Positions 1 through 10,700 of a stretch of DNA of 64,000 nucleotides are shown here, piece after piece. The stretch is from Lunularia cruciata (Eukaryota; Streptophyta; Marchantiopsida; Lunulariales; Lunulariaceae): the NCBI GenBank assembly GCA_948567375.1, contig OX419757.1, positions 64,294,001-64,358,000 of the forward strand. Reading direction: 5' to 3'. The translations under genes and the position numbers were made by a program. The notes under the pieces were generated by a model. It was not told the origin of the DNA, made no database searches, and saw only the letters and a program-made list of their open reading frames with translations. Position 1 is the stretch's first letter. The number at the start of each line of letters is the position of its first letter.

Positions 1-850
1 ATTATAAAATCAAGATATTTATCAAGAAAACACCTCCTTGTAAGGCCCCATATCTACTATCACATCATGAGTTGGAGGAGTGCAAGGCTCAAATCAAGGA
101 TATACTACATAAAGGCTTTATCTAACCCAACATATCACCATATAGGGTGCTTGTCTTGTTTGTGAAGAAGTAGGATGGCACAATGCAAATGTGCATTGAC
201 TACTAGAGCCTAAATCAATAAATGATGAAGAACAATACCCATTACCTTGCATGGATGACTTGCTTGATTGATCAGCTCAATGGGAGAAAAACACTTCACC
301 AAATTTGATCTACAAAGTGGTTATAACTAAATCAGGATCACAGAGGAAGACATACATAAAATTGCCTTTCAAACAAGGTATGGTCACTTTGAGTACCTAG
401 TGATACCATTTGGCTTCACCAATGCACTAGCCACTTTCATGACTTTGATGACTATTTTGTCCATATCTAGATAAGTCTATTATCATTTTCCTTGATTACG
501 TCTTATTCTACAATAGTGTAATGAAGGAGCAATGATTCTATGATAGAACCAATTTTATGCCAAAGTCTCAAAGTGCAAGCTTGGAAAATCTAAAGTAGAT
601 TATTTGGGGCATAGAGTAAGTGCAAAAGGTATCCAAGTTTTAATAGATAAAATACACATCATTTAGCAATATGGTGCTCCAAAAGATCATACATAATTGA
701 AGAGTTTCTTGGGATTGATTAAGGTCTATTGACAATTTCTCAAGGATTTCTCCAAGGTTTGACAACCCCTAATGGTACCACTTGGCAAGGGAAAAAAGTG
801 GATGTGGGAAACACACAAGAATTGGCCTTTGAGGAATACACACGGTTCAC
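1..850 (+). mobile_element. Degenerate Ty3/gypsy reverse transcriptase relic
   Basis: Forward-strand translation across several frames gives recognisable Ty3/gypsy reverse-transcriptase blocks: a KFDLQSGYN-like block near 300-330, then a [14 protein letters not shown] block and [11 protein letters not shown] near 355-440, and a decayed catalytic box (FLDY in place of FLDD) near 490. Stops and frameshifts interrupt every block, so no product is possible. It is a different, older element than the chromovirus starting at 2907. Its left end lies outside the window. Its right end blends into a dispersed repeat near 840. Confidence 0.75.
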
Positions 851-1290
851 ACACCAATTGTGGTTGAAGAAACCAACCATCTTGGGTTTACTCTAACCAT
901 CCTGGTTACTCTAACTTGGGTTTGCAGGCGGAGGCTATGGAATTAGGAACAAGAGCGGTGTGTTTAGTGAGTATTTCATAGATTTTAGTGGATTTTAGTA
1001 TTTCATACTCTCCCGACTTGTACCCTTAAAATTGTATCTCACCAGGTACAAGTTTACTTCTGCGCAAATACTTTACCAAGTTGTATTCACGTGGCAAAGA
1101 AGAAGTTTACTTTTTTGGCTAGAAACCTAGGCAAAATGAACTAAATTGATATAAAACTATGTTAGCTTCACTACTTTTGTTTCTAGAAGTTTTGAGTTCA
1201 ATCTTCATTCATTTTTGTTATTGATTTTTACTCTAAGTGAGGTATATTATTTATTTTTTAAATTAGATTATATGTCAAAATTTAATCTAA
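840..1290. repeat. Dispersed repeat R1, copy 1
   Basis: This stretch matches 15,080-15,630 in the same orientation. Shared landmarks, in order, are the 'caattgtggttgaagaaacc' block, 'gcggaggctatggaat', 'gtgtttagtgagt', the 'ggtacaagttta' block, 'gaagtttac' and 'ttgagttcaatcttc'. Identity is clearly above background, with indels. The identity of the parent element is unknown; it could be a retroelement LTR or 3' tail. Confidence 0.6.
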
Positions 1291-2906
1291 ACCTATTTTT
1301 AATCATTTAATGTAATAAATCTCATTAAATTAAATTATTATGATTTTAAATACATAAAATAAAATTTAGAATATAAATTTTGATATAGTTGGAAAAAATT
1401 TTAATTTCTACTCATAGGATATTTCTATCTACTTTCCATCCTTTAGAATTAACACTCCTCCAAAAACAATAACCAAATCTTCTTAAATGGCACCTTCTAC
1501 TATCAAACTCCTTTGTGCAAGAAATGACAAAAAAAGAGTCTACAAATAAAATTTATGTTAGGCATGTCTCTCACACAAAGGATACCTTAGTGATAGATTG
1601 CGTGTGTACCATGTGCTTCAAGCAAGGTAAAGTTGGTAGTGAGCACTATGAGAGGTAAGAATACAAACAGAAATATCTCATTTACTCCACCAAATCACTC
1701 ATTCACTCTCTTAAGCTAAAGCTTCTCAAAATGGCTCATGAAGGAAAACTTCACCAATATTCACATAAGAGATCTTTCACTAGCACTCACATAGAGGTCC
1801 TCATGAGTTAGAAGTTTTGGTAAGATCAACAACCATAATACTTGCACTCTCAAGTGGAAAGTCTCAAACTTAACTTCTCCAATAGAAGTAGTACTCATAA
1901 ATCCTTATTTTCTAAACTCCCTCTATGCTCCAAGCTCACTAAGTGTAGTTGCCTTTTCTCTCCTCAGCCACTCCTTGTATACACACCAAAGTCAATAAGT
2001 CTTTATATAGGGTTTTGTACTTAAATGCTCCAAGCTCACTAAGAGCAGTTGCTCTTCCTCTCCTAAGACACTCCTTGTATACTCACCAAAGTCAAAAAGT
2101 CTGCACATAAGGTTTTGGGCTTAAATTGTTCTCTTTAGAAGCTTTTAAGCATATTTTCTAGGAATCTAGGAATTTCTCTTAATGAAAAATTACAACATAA
2201 TTTGAGGTAAAGTAAAATCTACCTACATTAACTTACCTTCATTACCAGAGTTTACCAAACATGGGTAACCCAATAGGATTTTTATATCCTATATACCAAG
2301 TCAATTTGACAATGCAAAGTCCAAGATGGAGGTCACTCTAATGGAATTTAATACAAATCTCCCTAAACTATCAAACTCTAAAATAAAGTTTTCTTAAGAA
2401 CTTTCACTCTCATATAATATAATTTAAAATTCATTGAGATGTCTCATTAAATATACAAAAACTAAACATTGGATTTTCCTCTTAGCCATACTAAATTACT
2501 TAGAGAAACCTCTAACTTAATTGTGATTAATTCAACTATAACAACATACCATATGCAATTAGTATATGTACTAGGATGTTACATTCACTCTATCCTTGGA
2601 GTGAAGGATCATCTCTTTTAATAAAAAGGTTATCATAGTTGACCACATCAAAGTCTTTATCTCCAATCTCACTAGTATCATAATTATCATTACAATAATT
2701 TTCTTTGAGATAAGGATCATAATACTTGAGTTTGAATTTCTTCCTTAATCTCTTGTTACGAGAAAATCAAAGAACATAACCCACTCTATTTCCTCAATAT
2801 ATGGTCTTCTTCTCCTTCCAAATCTCCTCTCCTCAAATTTGTATTATTATTTGAAATTCTTGTAGGAAATCAAGATTGGCCAAAAGTTCTAAATAGGAGA
2901 ATGGAA
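1290..2906. other. Gene-free AT-rich spacer with a 100-bp tandem duplication
   Basis: No coding similarity was recognised in any frame. The tract is AT-rich and low in CpG, like decayed transposon DNA. The one clear structure is a direct duplication of about 100 bp (1926-2025 and 2026-2125), both units starting at 'tgctccaagctcactaag' and ending at 'ttaaa'. Confidence 0.6.
1926..2125. repeat. Two-unit tandem repeat, 100 bp per unit
   Basis: Units 1926-2025 and 2026-2125 are head to tail and the same length. They share 'tgctccaagctcactaag', 'ctctcct', 'cactccttgtata', 'caccaaagtcaa' and 'ggttttg' in order. Identity is roughly 85% by eye, so this is an old local duplication. Confidence 0.8.
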
Positions 2907-2984
2907 TGTAACAATAGCCTCATTCAAGTGTCCCAATGTGAGCTTCCATTCTCTTATTTCTCTCCTTGGTCTTGGACTTTTACA
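2907..2984 (+). repeat. Element 1 5' LTR, internally deleted
   Basis: It begins with the family's LTR start TGTAACAATA and then jumps straight to the last part of the LTR ('cctcattcaagtgtccc' through 'ttttaca'). About 320 bp of the middle, including the repeat array and the TATA box, are missing compared with the LTRs at 7841, 57,993 and 63,202. The copy therefore has no upstream promoter. Confidence 0.8.
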
Positions 2985-2985
2985 T

Positions 2986-2997
2986 TGGTATCAGAGC
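2986..2997 (+). other. Primer-binding site, initiator tRNA-Met type
   Basis: TGGTATCAGAGC lies one base after the 5' LTR end. This 12-mer is the standard plant initiator-tRNA-Met primer-binding site of LTR retrotransposons. In the sister element at 58,405 it has one change (TGGTATTAGAGC). Confidence 0.9.
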
Positions 2998-3239
2998 AAG
3001 AATGGGATGGATGGAATTTATAGACCACCAAATCCACTTCTGCCAAACCATTGGGATTTTCATGTTGAGATATTACCCAAGCATCGTTTCACAAAATTCA
3101 TCACCTTGTGCTTTGGGTAGGATTTTTTGCATATGATCACCTTGTCTGAGGAACCCTTGATACTTCCGATTGTAACTTATGGAGAATGGTGGACGTGTTA
3201 CATCTATGTGTTAATCAATTAGATAAATTGGGAGTAGTG

Positions 3240-3915
3240 GGATAGAGTAGTAGCTATGGCGGCAATACTGGATGTTATCCTTACAATGCAATAAAAAATT
3301 GAGCACCTTACTTGATTGTCGGATGAGCGAGACCAGCAACAACAAGAACATATAGAGAAAGAGCATTAGTTTCAGATGGAGAGGATCACATCAGATTTCC
3401 AAAACCCAAGGTGTTTGAAGGCAAGAATCTTCCTGGCATAGTGGAAAATTTTGTGTTTGACTACGATCGTTACTTTGAAGCCACCTATCTTCAAGATGAA
3501 TGAAAATAGATTCTCTTGGCTTCTAGCCAATTGGATGGTGTGGCAAAACTTTGGTGGCAATTCCGAGTGGAGCAAGTTGAATGACAGATTGTTGCACCAA
3601 TTTTGACATGGGCAAAATTCAAGGATGCAATACTTTGTCGATTTCAAACTATAAATGCCACCCAAGCCACACGAGATAAATTGGTGGAGTTGAAGTAGAT
3701 TGGCTCTTTAAGAAGCTACATCACACAATTTTAGAACATCATCATGCAAATTCCAGATATACAAGAAGGTGAAGTTCTAGATTGATTTGTGTGGGGATTG
3801 AAGTCACAAACCAAATTGGAGGTGACCATGCGGGAACCACAAAACATGGAAGAAGCCATGCAATTGGCTGAGCGCTTTGATTCCTTGGCTGCGACAACTT
3901 GGTCTTGACCTTGAC
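3240..3915 (+). pseudogene. Element 1 gag (capsid) remnant
   Basis: Frames here match the gag of element 2 (58,676-59,325) almost line by line: the Q-rich stretch, the FPKPKVFEG-like region, LDGVAKLWW and the LRSYITQF-like segment. Stops (for example the TGA early in the first block) and frame changes break it. The region after 3894 carries a fold-back insertion not present in element 2. The CCHC knuckle near 4075-4120 has lost its first cysteine (TGC to TTT). Confidence 0.8.
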
Positions 3916-3960
3916 CTACACAAGACCAAGTTGTGTAGGTCAAGGTCGAGACCAAGTTGT
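3894..3960. repeat. Near-perfect 30-bp inverted repeat, 7-nt loop
   Basis: Arms 3894-3923 and 3931-3960 are reverse complements with a single mismatch; the loop is 'gaccaag'. Element 2 at the same place (near 59,310-59,340) has only the left arm, so the right arm is an insertion templated by the left arm. Confidence 0.9.
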
Positions 3961-4249
3961 AGGTCAACCAGTACACTATGCACATGTGGAAGAACCGGCA
4001 CCAATGGTGATTGATATTATCCAATAGAGACTACTTGGTACAATGGATAGAGAAAGATTGTGACAAAATGGAGGTTTTTTTTATTGTCCCCAAGTTAAAC
4101 ATTGCATTGCTAAATGTCCACTTAAGAATGGGCGACCTTGACAAGTTGCCTAGATGGAGTTTGTGGAATAGAATGATCAAGGAAACAAGGAATCCCAATA
4201 GGAGATTTTGAGCCGCCAAATAGGAGCTTGATTAGTTCTAATGGGATTG

Positions 4250-4580
4250 AAAGCTTGACCTATGCAAGTTTGCTTCACTTGCAAGGTACAATATCTAATC
4301 AGGGTTGTAGGATTTTGGTTGATTTTGGAAGTTCAAAGAATTGCATGTCTATGTAAGTAGCAAAGGAATTGGGTATTCCTATCAAGCCAATGATTGGAAG
4401 TAGATTGATGATGGCGGATGGTAGAAAGGGTTCTACATTACGTACCTCACATCCTATTACTTTTGAGATTGGGAAGGAGTATTTAGAGTGTATGAGGTTT
4501 GTAGTGGCACCTCTATAGTATGATGTCATTTTATGACTACCTTGGCTTGAACATCATAAGGTTCAATTTGATTGGACCCG
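4250..4580 (+). pseudogene. Element 1 retropepsin remnant
   Basis: The retropepsin-like fold region (RILVDFGSSKNCMSM, then ELGIPIKP, and a decayed final block) matches element 2 at 59,640-59,960. The catalytic D-[ST]-G reads D-F-G, as it does in element 2. Stops follow the catalytic block and the LGLSWL equivalent. Confidence 0.75.
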
Positions 4581-4670
4581 AAAACAAGTACAAGTACAAC
4601 ACCAAGGTAGGAATTTCCGTTTAGGTTGTCTAGCACCTCTGAGTAAGACACCTAAGAATAGTAAATTCCA

Positions 4671-4850
4671 AGATGGGAAGTTTGTTGAGAAGGTGGCCAT
4701 AGAGCATACCTTGAAGGAAGAAGAGCCCCAAGATGGGAAGTTTGCTAGGAAGGCAACCATGGAGCAAGCTATAAAGAGAGATTGAGTCCCTACATGAGAA
4801 GTTTGTTAGTGAAGTAGCCATAGAGCAAGCTTTGGAGAAAGATAAATCTA
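4671..4850 (+). repeat. 60-bp tandem repeat linker between protease and RT
   Basis: Three units of about 60 bp share 'aagatgggaagtttg...aggcaaccatggagcaagc' type sequence. The same array, in better shape, is at 60,044-60,223 in element 2. There it encodes three 20-residue units. Confidence 0.8.
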
Positions 4851-5563
4851 TTTTTGCGATATGGATCAAGCCAATTGCACAAGGACAATTTGAGGAGAGC
4901 CAAGAGCCTCATCAAGCAAGAGTTGATCACATACTTCAGGAGTTTGTGGATGTGTTTCCGAATGATCTGCCAAAAGGATTACCATTTGATCGTGGTATAC
5001 TTTTCAAGATTGAGTTATTGCCAAGGAGTACTCCAGTGAGTAGACCAATCTATAGGCTCTCACCAAAGGAGTTGGAGGAGTTGCAAAAAACACTTATGGA
5101 GTTGTTGGAGAAGGACTTCATACAACATAGTACCTCTCCTTAGGGAGCACCAGTACTATTTGTTCCAAAGAAGGATGGAGGATTTCATTTCTGCATTGAT
5201 TATCGTGGGCTCAATAAGTAAACAGTGAAAAATGCATATCCCTTGCCTTGGATTGATGACTTGCTTGATCAATTGAGTGGAGCATGATACTTTTCCAAGA
5301 TGGGTCTTTGTAGTGGCTATTGGCAAACCCCCATTGATAGGGAGGATGTGCAAAAGACTATCTTTAGCACAAGGTATGAGCATTTTGAGTGGAGAGTTCT
5401 ACCTTTTGGGCTCACTAATGCTCTAGCAATCTTCATGGATCAGATGCATTGGGTGTTGGATGGACTATTGGATTGGTATGTGGTGGTGTTCTTGGATGAT
5501 ATCTTAATCTATAGCAAGACAAAGATACAACATGTGAATCATATGCAAGAAGTCCTAAGATGA
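4832..5563 (+). pseudogene. Element 1 reverse transcriptase remnant
   Basis: Ty3/gypsy RT blocks are all visible: [38 protein letters not shown] and the catalytic FLDDILIYS near 5490-5515. Stops interrupt it (TAG in the SPW-GAP block near 5142, TAA after the RGLNK block, TGA at the GARYF block), all explainable as single transitions. The palm motif itself is intact. Confidence 0.9.
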
Positions 5564-5564
5564 C

Positions 5565-6282
5565 TACGACAATGGAAATTTTATTGCAAGAAGTTGAAGT
5601 GTGCCTTTTGGCAAAAGAAAGTTACCTTCTTGGGTCACAAGATCTCATCAAAGGGGATCAATATGGAAGAGGAGAAAATCAAGGCCATTATTTATTGGTC
5701 TACTCCAAAGGATATTATAGTAGTATGGGCATTTAATGGATTGGTCAGTTTTTATTGACGTGTTCAATCATTATTATGCTCATGTGGCTGCACCATTGAC
5801 TGATCTCTTGGGGAAGAACTCAAGCTTCCAATGGACCACCAAGCACAAAGAAGCATTCTAAAAGTTGAAACATATGGTGTCTTCAAGACCCATCCTTCAA
5901 CCGTATGATCCTCAACTACCCTATATGGTTGATTTTGATGCTTCTAACTTTGCAATTGAAACCGTGTTGCAATAAGAATTCCCAAATGGACTACATCCCA
6001 TTGTTTTTGTGTCTCACCGTCTAAATATGGCTGAAAGAAATTACTCCACTCAAGATCAAGAACAACTGGCAATGGTATATGCCACCAAGGTATGGAGGCA
6101 TTATCTCTTGGGGAAACAAGTGATCATCCAAACTGATCACAAACCATTGTTGTAGATCTTACACTTGGAACACATGAAGAGTCGACATCATCAATAAGAG
6201 GAAAAACTCCAATTTTTTGACATCAAACTTGAGTACAAACCAGGTCAGTTCTATGTCATCCCTGATGCTCTATCACAATGAC
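5565..6282 (+). pseudogene. Element 1 RNase H remnant
   Basis: Connection and RNase H blocks match element 2 (60,918-61,655): the CAFWQK block, an SSFQWTTKH-like block, the VVDFD-like first acidic block, the REQLAMVYA block and the TDHKPLL block. Several CAA/CAG codons have become TAA/TAG. The tail (VIPDALS) is followed by TGA, a stop shared with element 2. Confidence 0.85.
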
Positions 6283-6287
6283 CTAAT

Positions 6288-7255
6288 TTGAAGTCTCTTC
6301 CTCTCATCACGGCAACAATTATGATGGTGTCAATTGACTCCAAGGTCCAAAATGAGTTTTGGTCAGCTCTACAAAAAGATCCCTTCTTCCAAATGGTACA
6401 TGTTCATCTTACAACATGCAACAAGGAGTACAACACCTTCTCCTTCAAGGAAGGCCTTCTATTCCATGAGGACCGGATCTATGTTCCAACCAAAGATGAT
6501 CTCCAACTTGTATGCCTTCAAGAAGCCCATGATTTACCAATAGCTTGGCACATGGGTGTGGACAAGACCTTGGGTACCCTCCAACGTCAACGGTGGTGGC
6601 CCAACATGACAAAGATGTTTGAGAGTTTGTCCAATTGTGTGAGAGTTGCTAATGTAACAATGCCAGCAACCAAAAGCCGAGTGGACACCTTCAACCACCC
6701 CCCCCCCCCCCCATTCCATCCACTTGATGAGAACACGTGAGCTTGGATCTCATCCCATCCTTGCCCTAAACAAAGCAAGGACATACAATAATTGTGGTGT
6801 TTGTGGATAAGCTCAGTAACCAAATCCACTTGGCACCAACCTTTGATATCGTGGATGCTCCAACCTTAGCGTAAATCTACTTTGACAATATCTTCAAGCA
6901 TCATAGGATGCCATGTGTACTCATCTTCGACCATGATCCTCAATTCATCGAGAAGTTTTGGCAAGCACTCTTCCAAATACTTGACACCAAGCTTGCTTTG
7001 TCCACGGCCTATCATCCTAAAATTGATGGACAAACCAAATGTGAAAATTGGACATTGGAGGATATACAACGTGCCTTCATCAATGTCCACCATACCAATT
7101 GGGATGAATGTCTTGTAGCTGCAAAAATTACATACAATAATTCCAAATAGGCAAGCACTAGATTTTCTCTCTTCTTTCTCAATTTTGGCCAAGATCCACT
7201 TGTTCCAGATTCTCTTCTTACTCCTCCTCCATCTTAGGTCCCTCATACTTCAACC
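6288..7255 (+). pseudogene. Element 1 integrase remnant
   Basis: The HHCC-like region (about 6510-6670) is followed by DDE-core blocks: SLDL-like near 6745, a decayed SDRDPQF equivalent near 6925, and the TAYHP(Q)TDGQTK equivalent near 7000-7045. The second CxxC of the zinc module is damaged. A 15-base C run (6698-6712) sits where element 2 has a short mixed sequence and shifts the frame. The TAG after NNSK (near 7147) is shared with element 2. Confidence 0.85.
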
Positions 7256-7619
7256 TTCTTGACCACCATATCCCAATCTCTCCAACAAGCCAAATCTCAC
7301 CTCCTTGTTGCTCAGAGTCATCAAAAACAATATGCGGACCACCATCGTTGTGATCTCACCTTTGAAGTCGATGATAAAGTCATGTTATCCTCTAGTAACC
7401 TACCCCTCCCACTTGATACCCAAGTTCATAAATTTGCCCCTAATTGGATAGGACCCTTTGGGGTCACCCAAATCATCTCTCTTGTTGCTTATCAACTTGC
7501 TTTACCTTGTCATATGTGCATCCACCCTGTCTTTCATATTTCCAAGTTGAAACCCTTTGTTCCTAACTCATCTTCTTTTTCCTCTTGTGTCCAAACTCCT
7601 CCTCCTCCCATCCCATCAA

Positions 7620-7790
7620 TGATCATGAGGAGTACATATTTGATTGTATCCTTGTACGTTGCCATATTCAACAAGGGTGCAAACAATATACGGAGTACCA
7701 AGTCCTTTGGAAAGGGTATCCCCTTCATGATGCCACATCATGAAGGGGAACCTCTTTCTCACTTCCAAAATGCATAGATGGCCATCTAGG
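7620..7790 (+). pseudogene. Element 1 chromodomain remnant with fold-back insertion
   Basis: The segment translates to a chromodomain-like EYQVLWKGYPLHDAT block, marking the element as a chromovirus. Immediately after it, a palindromic insertion (7720-7748) breaks the reading frame in the TWEPL region. The undamaged equivalent is at 62,985-63,170. Confidence 0.8.
7720..7748. repeat. Perfect 13-bp inverted repeat inside chromodomain
   Basis: CCCCTTCATGATG (7720-7732), loop CCA, then CATCATGAAGGGG (7736-7748). Element 2 reads 'ccccttcatgatgccacatgggaacc', so about 11 bases were added here as an inverted copy of the preceding bases. Confidence 0.9.
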
Positions 7791-7840
7791 AGTTTGAAGG
7801 TTCAACGGCGACGAGGAAGTCACCAACTAGCAGTGGAATA

Positions 7841-8241
7841 TGTAACAATATGGAGTTTAGCAATGAAGTTAGTAGGGCTAATGAAGTAGCAAATAAGACA
7901 AATTAGTCTAGAATATTCTAGAAGTATCTAGGAAGCTTCCTAGCTAGCTTAGCTTGCACCTCAAGTAAGTAGCTTCTAGAAGGAAGCTTCTAGAAGGTTC
8001 CAACTTGCTTAGCTTGCACACCAAGTAAGTGACTTCTAGAAGAAAGCTTCTTGAGAAGTTTCCCAATTAACTTGGCTTGCACTCCAAGAAAGCGGCTGAA
8101 GAAAGCTTCTTGAGAAGCTTGTATGATCCTTATAAATAAAGGAGCCAAAACTCATGCTAGGCATTTGGAGTTTTCCCTCATTCAAGTGTCCCAATGTGAG
8201 CTTCCATTCTCCTATTTCCCTCCTCAGTCTTGGATTTTTAC
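7841..8241 (+). repeat. Element 1 3' LTR
   Basis: It starts TGTAACAATATGGAG and ends near 'cttggatttttac', aligning with the 411/401-bp LTRs of element 2. It keeps the array of 'agcttctagaaggaagcttct' units and a TATA box (TATAAATA, 8131-8138). The 3' terminal ACA is mutated. Confidence 0.85.
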
Positions 8242-10590
8242 TTTTACTTATAAGCTATCTTTCCTTCCCTTCACAACTTCTTCACAGATTGCTATAAACC
8301 ATCATCACTTCACCGTCAACATGGTCCTTGATCTGCACACATATTCCATGCTTCCTACCCGGAAACCTTCAATTACCTCACTAAAGCAACAAACCTATCA
8401 AGCTTTAACCCTATTGATCACCTCTACAGTCTATTGCATGACAAAATAATATCAACTAATCCACTTGATCCAACTTGCATGGAGAACTCCCTATTGAAAT
8501 TGGTCTTCAATCTTGTCAAAGTTGCTTGGAAGACAGACCTTTCTTTTTGTCATTGCTTTCTTCTCTCAAGATGTACATTCCTTGTCTTAGTAAAAAACCT
8601 ATTGATTGCTACCACACTGATCTTGGGATGTCCTCACAAGAATAAAAGTGAAACACGGCAATCAAAGCATATAGAAGAAGAAGAAACTCGTGTATCTCAA
8701 AAATGATTGCAAGACACAACACTTTGACGAAATTTCAATGGATAGACTACTTGTTGAGAGGTGGGAGGGGTGGGGAGACCAATGGAGAAGAGATGCTCTC
8801 TTTGTTTGCTCTGATACCATTTGTCTGATTACTGACCTAAAACACAACGACATGCACACATTACACAAAAGTATGTGGTTCACCTCTATGTGAGGCTATG
8901 TCCACAAGAATGCTTCAGGAAAATCTTTATTGACCCTAGGCTTATTTCCTTATCTATCATTCAAGTCTAGAGCTCTCGCACTCTCTCAATTCACTCTGAC
9001 CATAAACCTACAAGAGATCAATCCGGCTTATAGTGTAACCCTAAGGCAAAAGAGTAAATTCTAACATAGCTAAGCTTCTATATTAGTCATGATTAGCTTG
9101 AGTTAATCCTAGCTAAGATAAAGGTGACCTTATTCTAGAGGAAGGGAAAAAAGTGAACACCAATATTTTGTCTTCTAGTGTATTGACTTGGTATTTCCTA
9201 GTTATGTGACTTTGAGGAAAGTGTTGAGAACTCTTAGGCCCATAAGCCTTGTTGGTACAGATTTTTTTATAATCCAAGGATAGCCCATGTGAAGGAATCC
9301 TTGACTTAGTTGGTAGGTGCAGATAAGATGGGATTATTCCCATGTGCTTGGATATTCATTTAGACTTTGAGACTTTATTTGACTTTTAGTCTAGTAACTT
9401 GAGTTACTCTAGTAATAAGTAACTTTTATGTGTAACATTTTTACATGTATATAAGCTAAGGGTGAGGAAGTACTCTTCATCTTTTCATTTTCAACTATCA
9501 CTCTCTCATTGAGTTCTCTAGTGAGGGATGTCTTGAGTCTAGGAGGTGCCTTGGAGTTCTAGCCTTGGAGGAATGTGATGGAGTTGGGGTTCTTTGCCTT
9601 CTTAGTCCATGTTGCACTACCTTAAGAGCCATCAGAGATTCACTCTAGTGAGAGGTAGGGTGGTTCACAGATCATTCTTGCTAATGACAAGCCAAAAAGA
9701 AATTTACTTGAAGGCTAAAAAGATGAGTGATAAGTTATTTCTTTACACATTGAAGTGCAATGATTGGGTTATAAATCTTTGCTCTACATATAGGATCACA
9801 TTAGTGTGCATAGTCCAATTTTTCACTCTTTTCTTGAGGAGTAAGATCTTTGCCAATTTAGTGCCTTGTTCTAAAAGTCAACTTATTGAAGACTTTGCAT
9901 TGTATGATGGAGGAGAACACTAAAAGAAACACATATAACAAGGATATATAGCATGTGAATTATATAAAGATAGATGCTTTAGTTTCTTTTGTATAGGTTG
10001 GAGTGGTAATTAAATTGTCTATAGATATAATGGAGGAATTTTCCCTATGGTGATGGAGATGATAGGTTTGCTTTGGATATAGGGAAAGAACAAGAAGAAA
10101 AGATAGCCAATGACACTTTGATAGCTTGGTACTTTGGAATAAGAGAAGTTATATTATTCATTTGTCCATAACATGTATATTTTGGAAAACTTTATAACTC
10201 ATTCTCTTGTTGATTGAAGTTGCAATCTTTATGCAAACTTTTTCAAGGCACCAAGAAAGCACGGAGTTTACATAATTTAGTTCAAGAATAATAAAAGAAT
10301 AATTTTTGAATAATAAAAAGTGCTCTTAGATTAATAAGACCCTTGTACATTCTTGTGTTGGAATACCTAACTTCTACTTCATTTACTATTACATTTTACG
10401 TAATTATTTATAATAAGTGTTCCATATGTATACGGTGATATCATTTTAAAGAGCATGAATTTCTTTTAAATGAGTTCAGTCTAAAATATGCTCTACTACC
10501 TATATTATGATTATAAAGTTACTTTAAAATTCAAGAGTGAGTAAAATTTATATTTACAAATGGATATGATAGTAAAATGTATATTTACAT
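8242..10590. other. Gene-free spacer with LTR-like fragments
   Basis: No coding similarity was recognised. GCTCTGATACCA at 8808-8819 is the exact complement of the tRNA-Met primer-binding site, which would place the end of a minus-strand LTR at about 8820 and beyond. A stretch near 9440-9640 with a TATA-like 'tatataagc' could be another LTR fragment, but no second copy is present to prove it. Confidence 0.45.
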
Positions 10591-10597
10591 TGGTATC

Positions 10598-10700
10598 TTA
10601 GGTGCGGTAGGGCAAATTTCTCATAATGATACTATAGCGCCTAACCCCATTCTACCTCTTTTGTCTCTCCCTTGTACAGCTTGATGGGTCTTCCTATCCT
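10598..10700 (+). repeat. Dispersed repeat R2, copy 1
   Basis: The motif series 'tatcttaggtgcggtagggca', 'cctaaccccattctacctctttt', 'gtctctcccttgtacagcttgatgg' and 'cttcctatcctt' recurs at 14,853-14,965 and in shorter form at 35,395-35,455. Copies 1 and 2 bracket the non-LTR element. Confidence 0.65.

Larger units (their letters stand above)
2907..8241 (+). mobile_element. Element 1: decayed Ty3/gypsy chromovirus
   Basis: This is a long LTR retrotransposon of the same family as the one at 57,993-63,602. In order it has an internally deleted 5' LTR (2907-2984), a tRNA-Met primer-binding site (2986), gag (about 3240-3910), retropepsin (4250-4570), a 60-bp tandem-repeat linker, reverse transcriptase (4915-5563), RNase H (5570-6285), integrase (6290-7250), a chromodomain relic (7620-7790) and a full 3' LTR (7841-8241). 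Coding parts carry many stops, mostly of the kinds made by C-to-T or G-to-A change (TGG to TAG, CAA to TAA, CGA to TGA), plus frameshifts. It is non-autonomous. No matching target-site duplication was found. Confidence 0.9.

Noticed and set aside
3372-3665. 97-codon minus-strand frame in element 1 (and similar minus frames in elements 1 and 2)
   Set aside because: Shadows of gag and pol coding strands of the retrotransposons.
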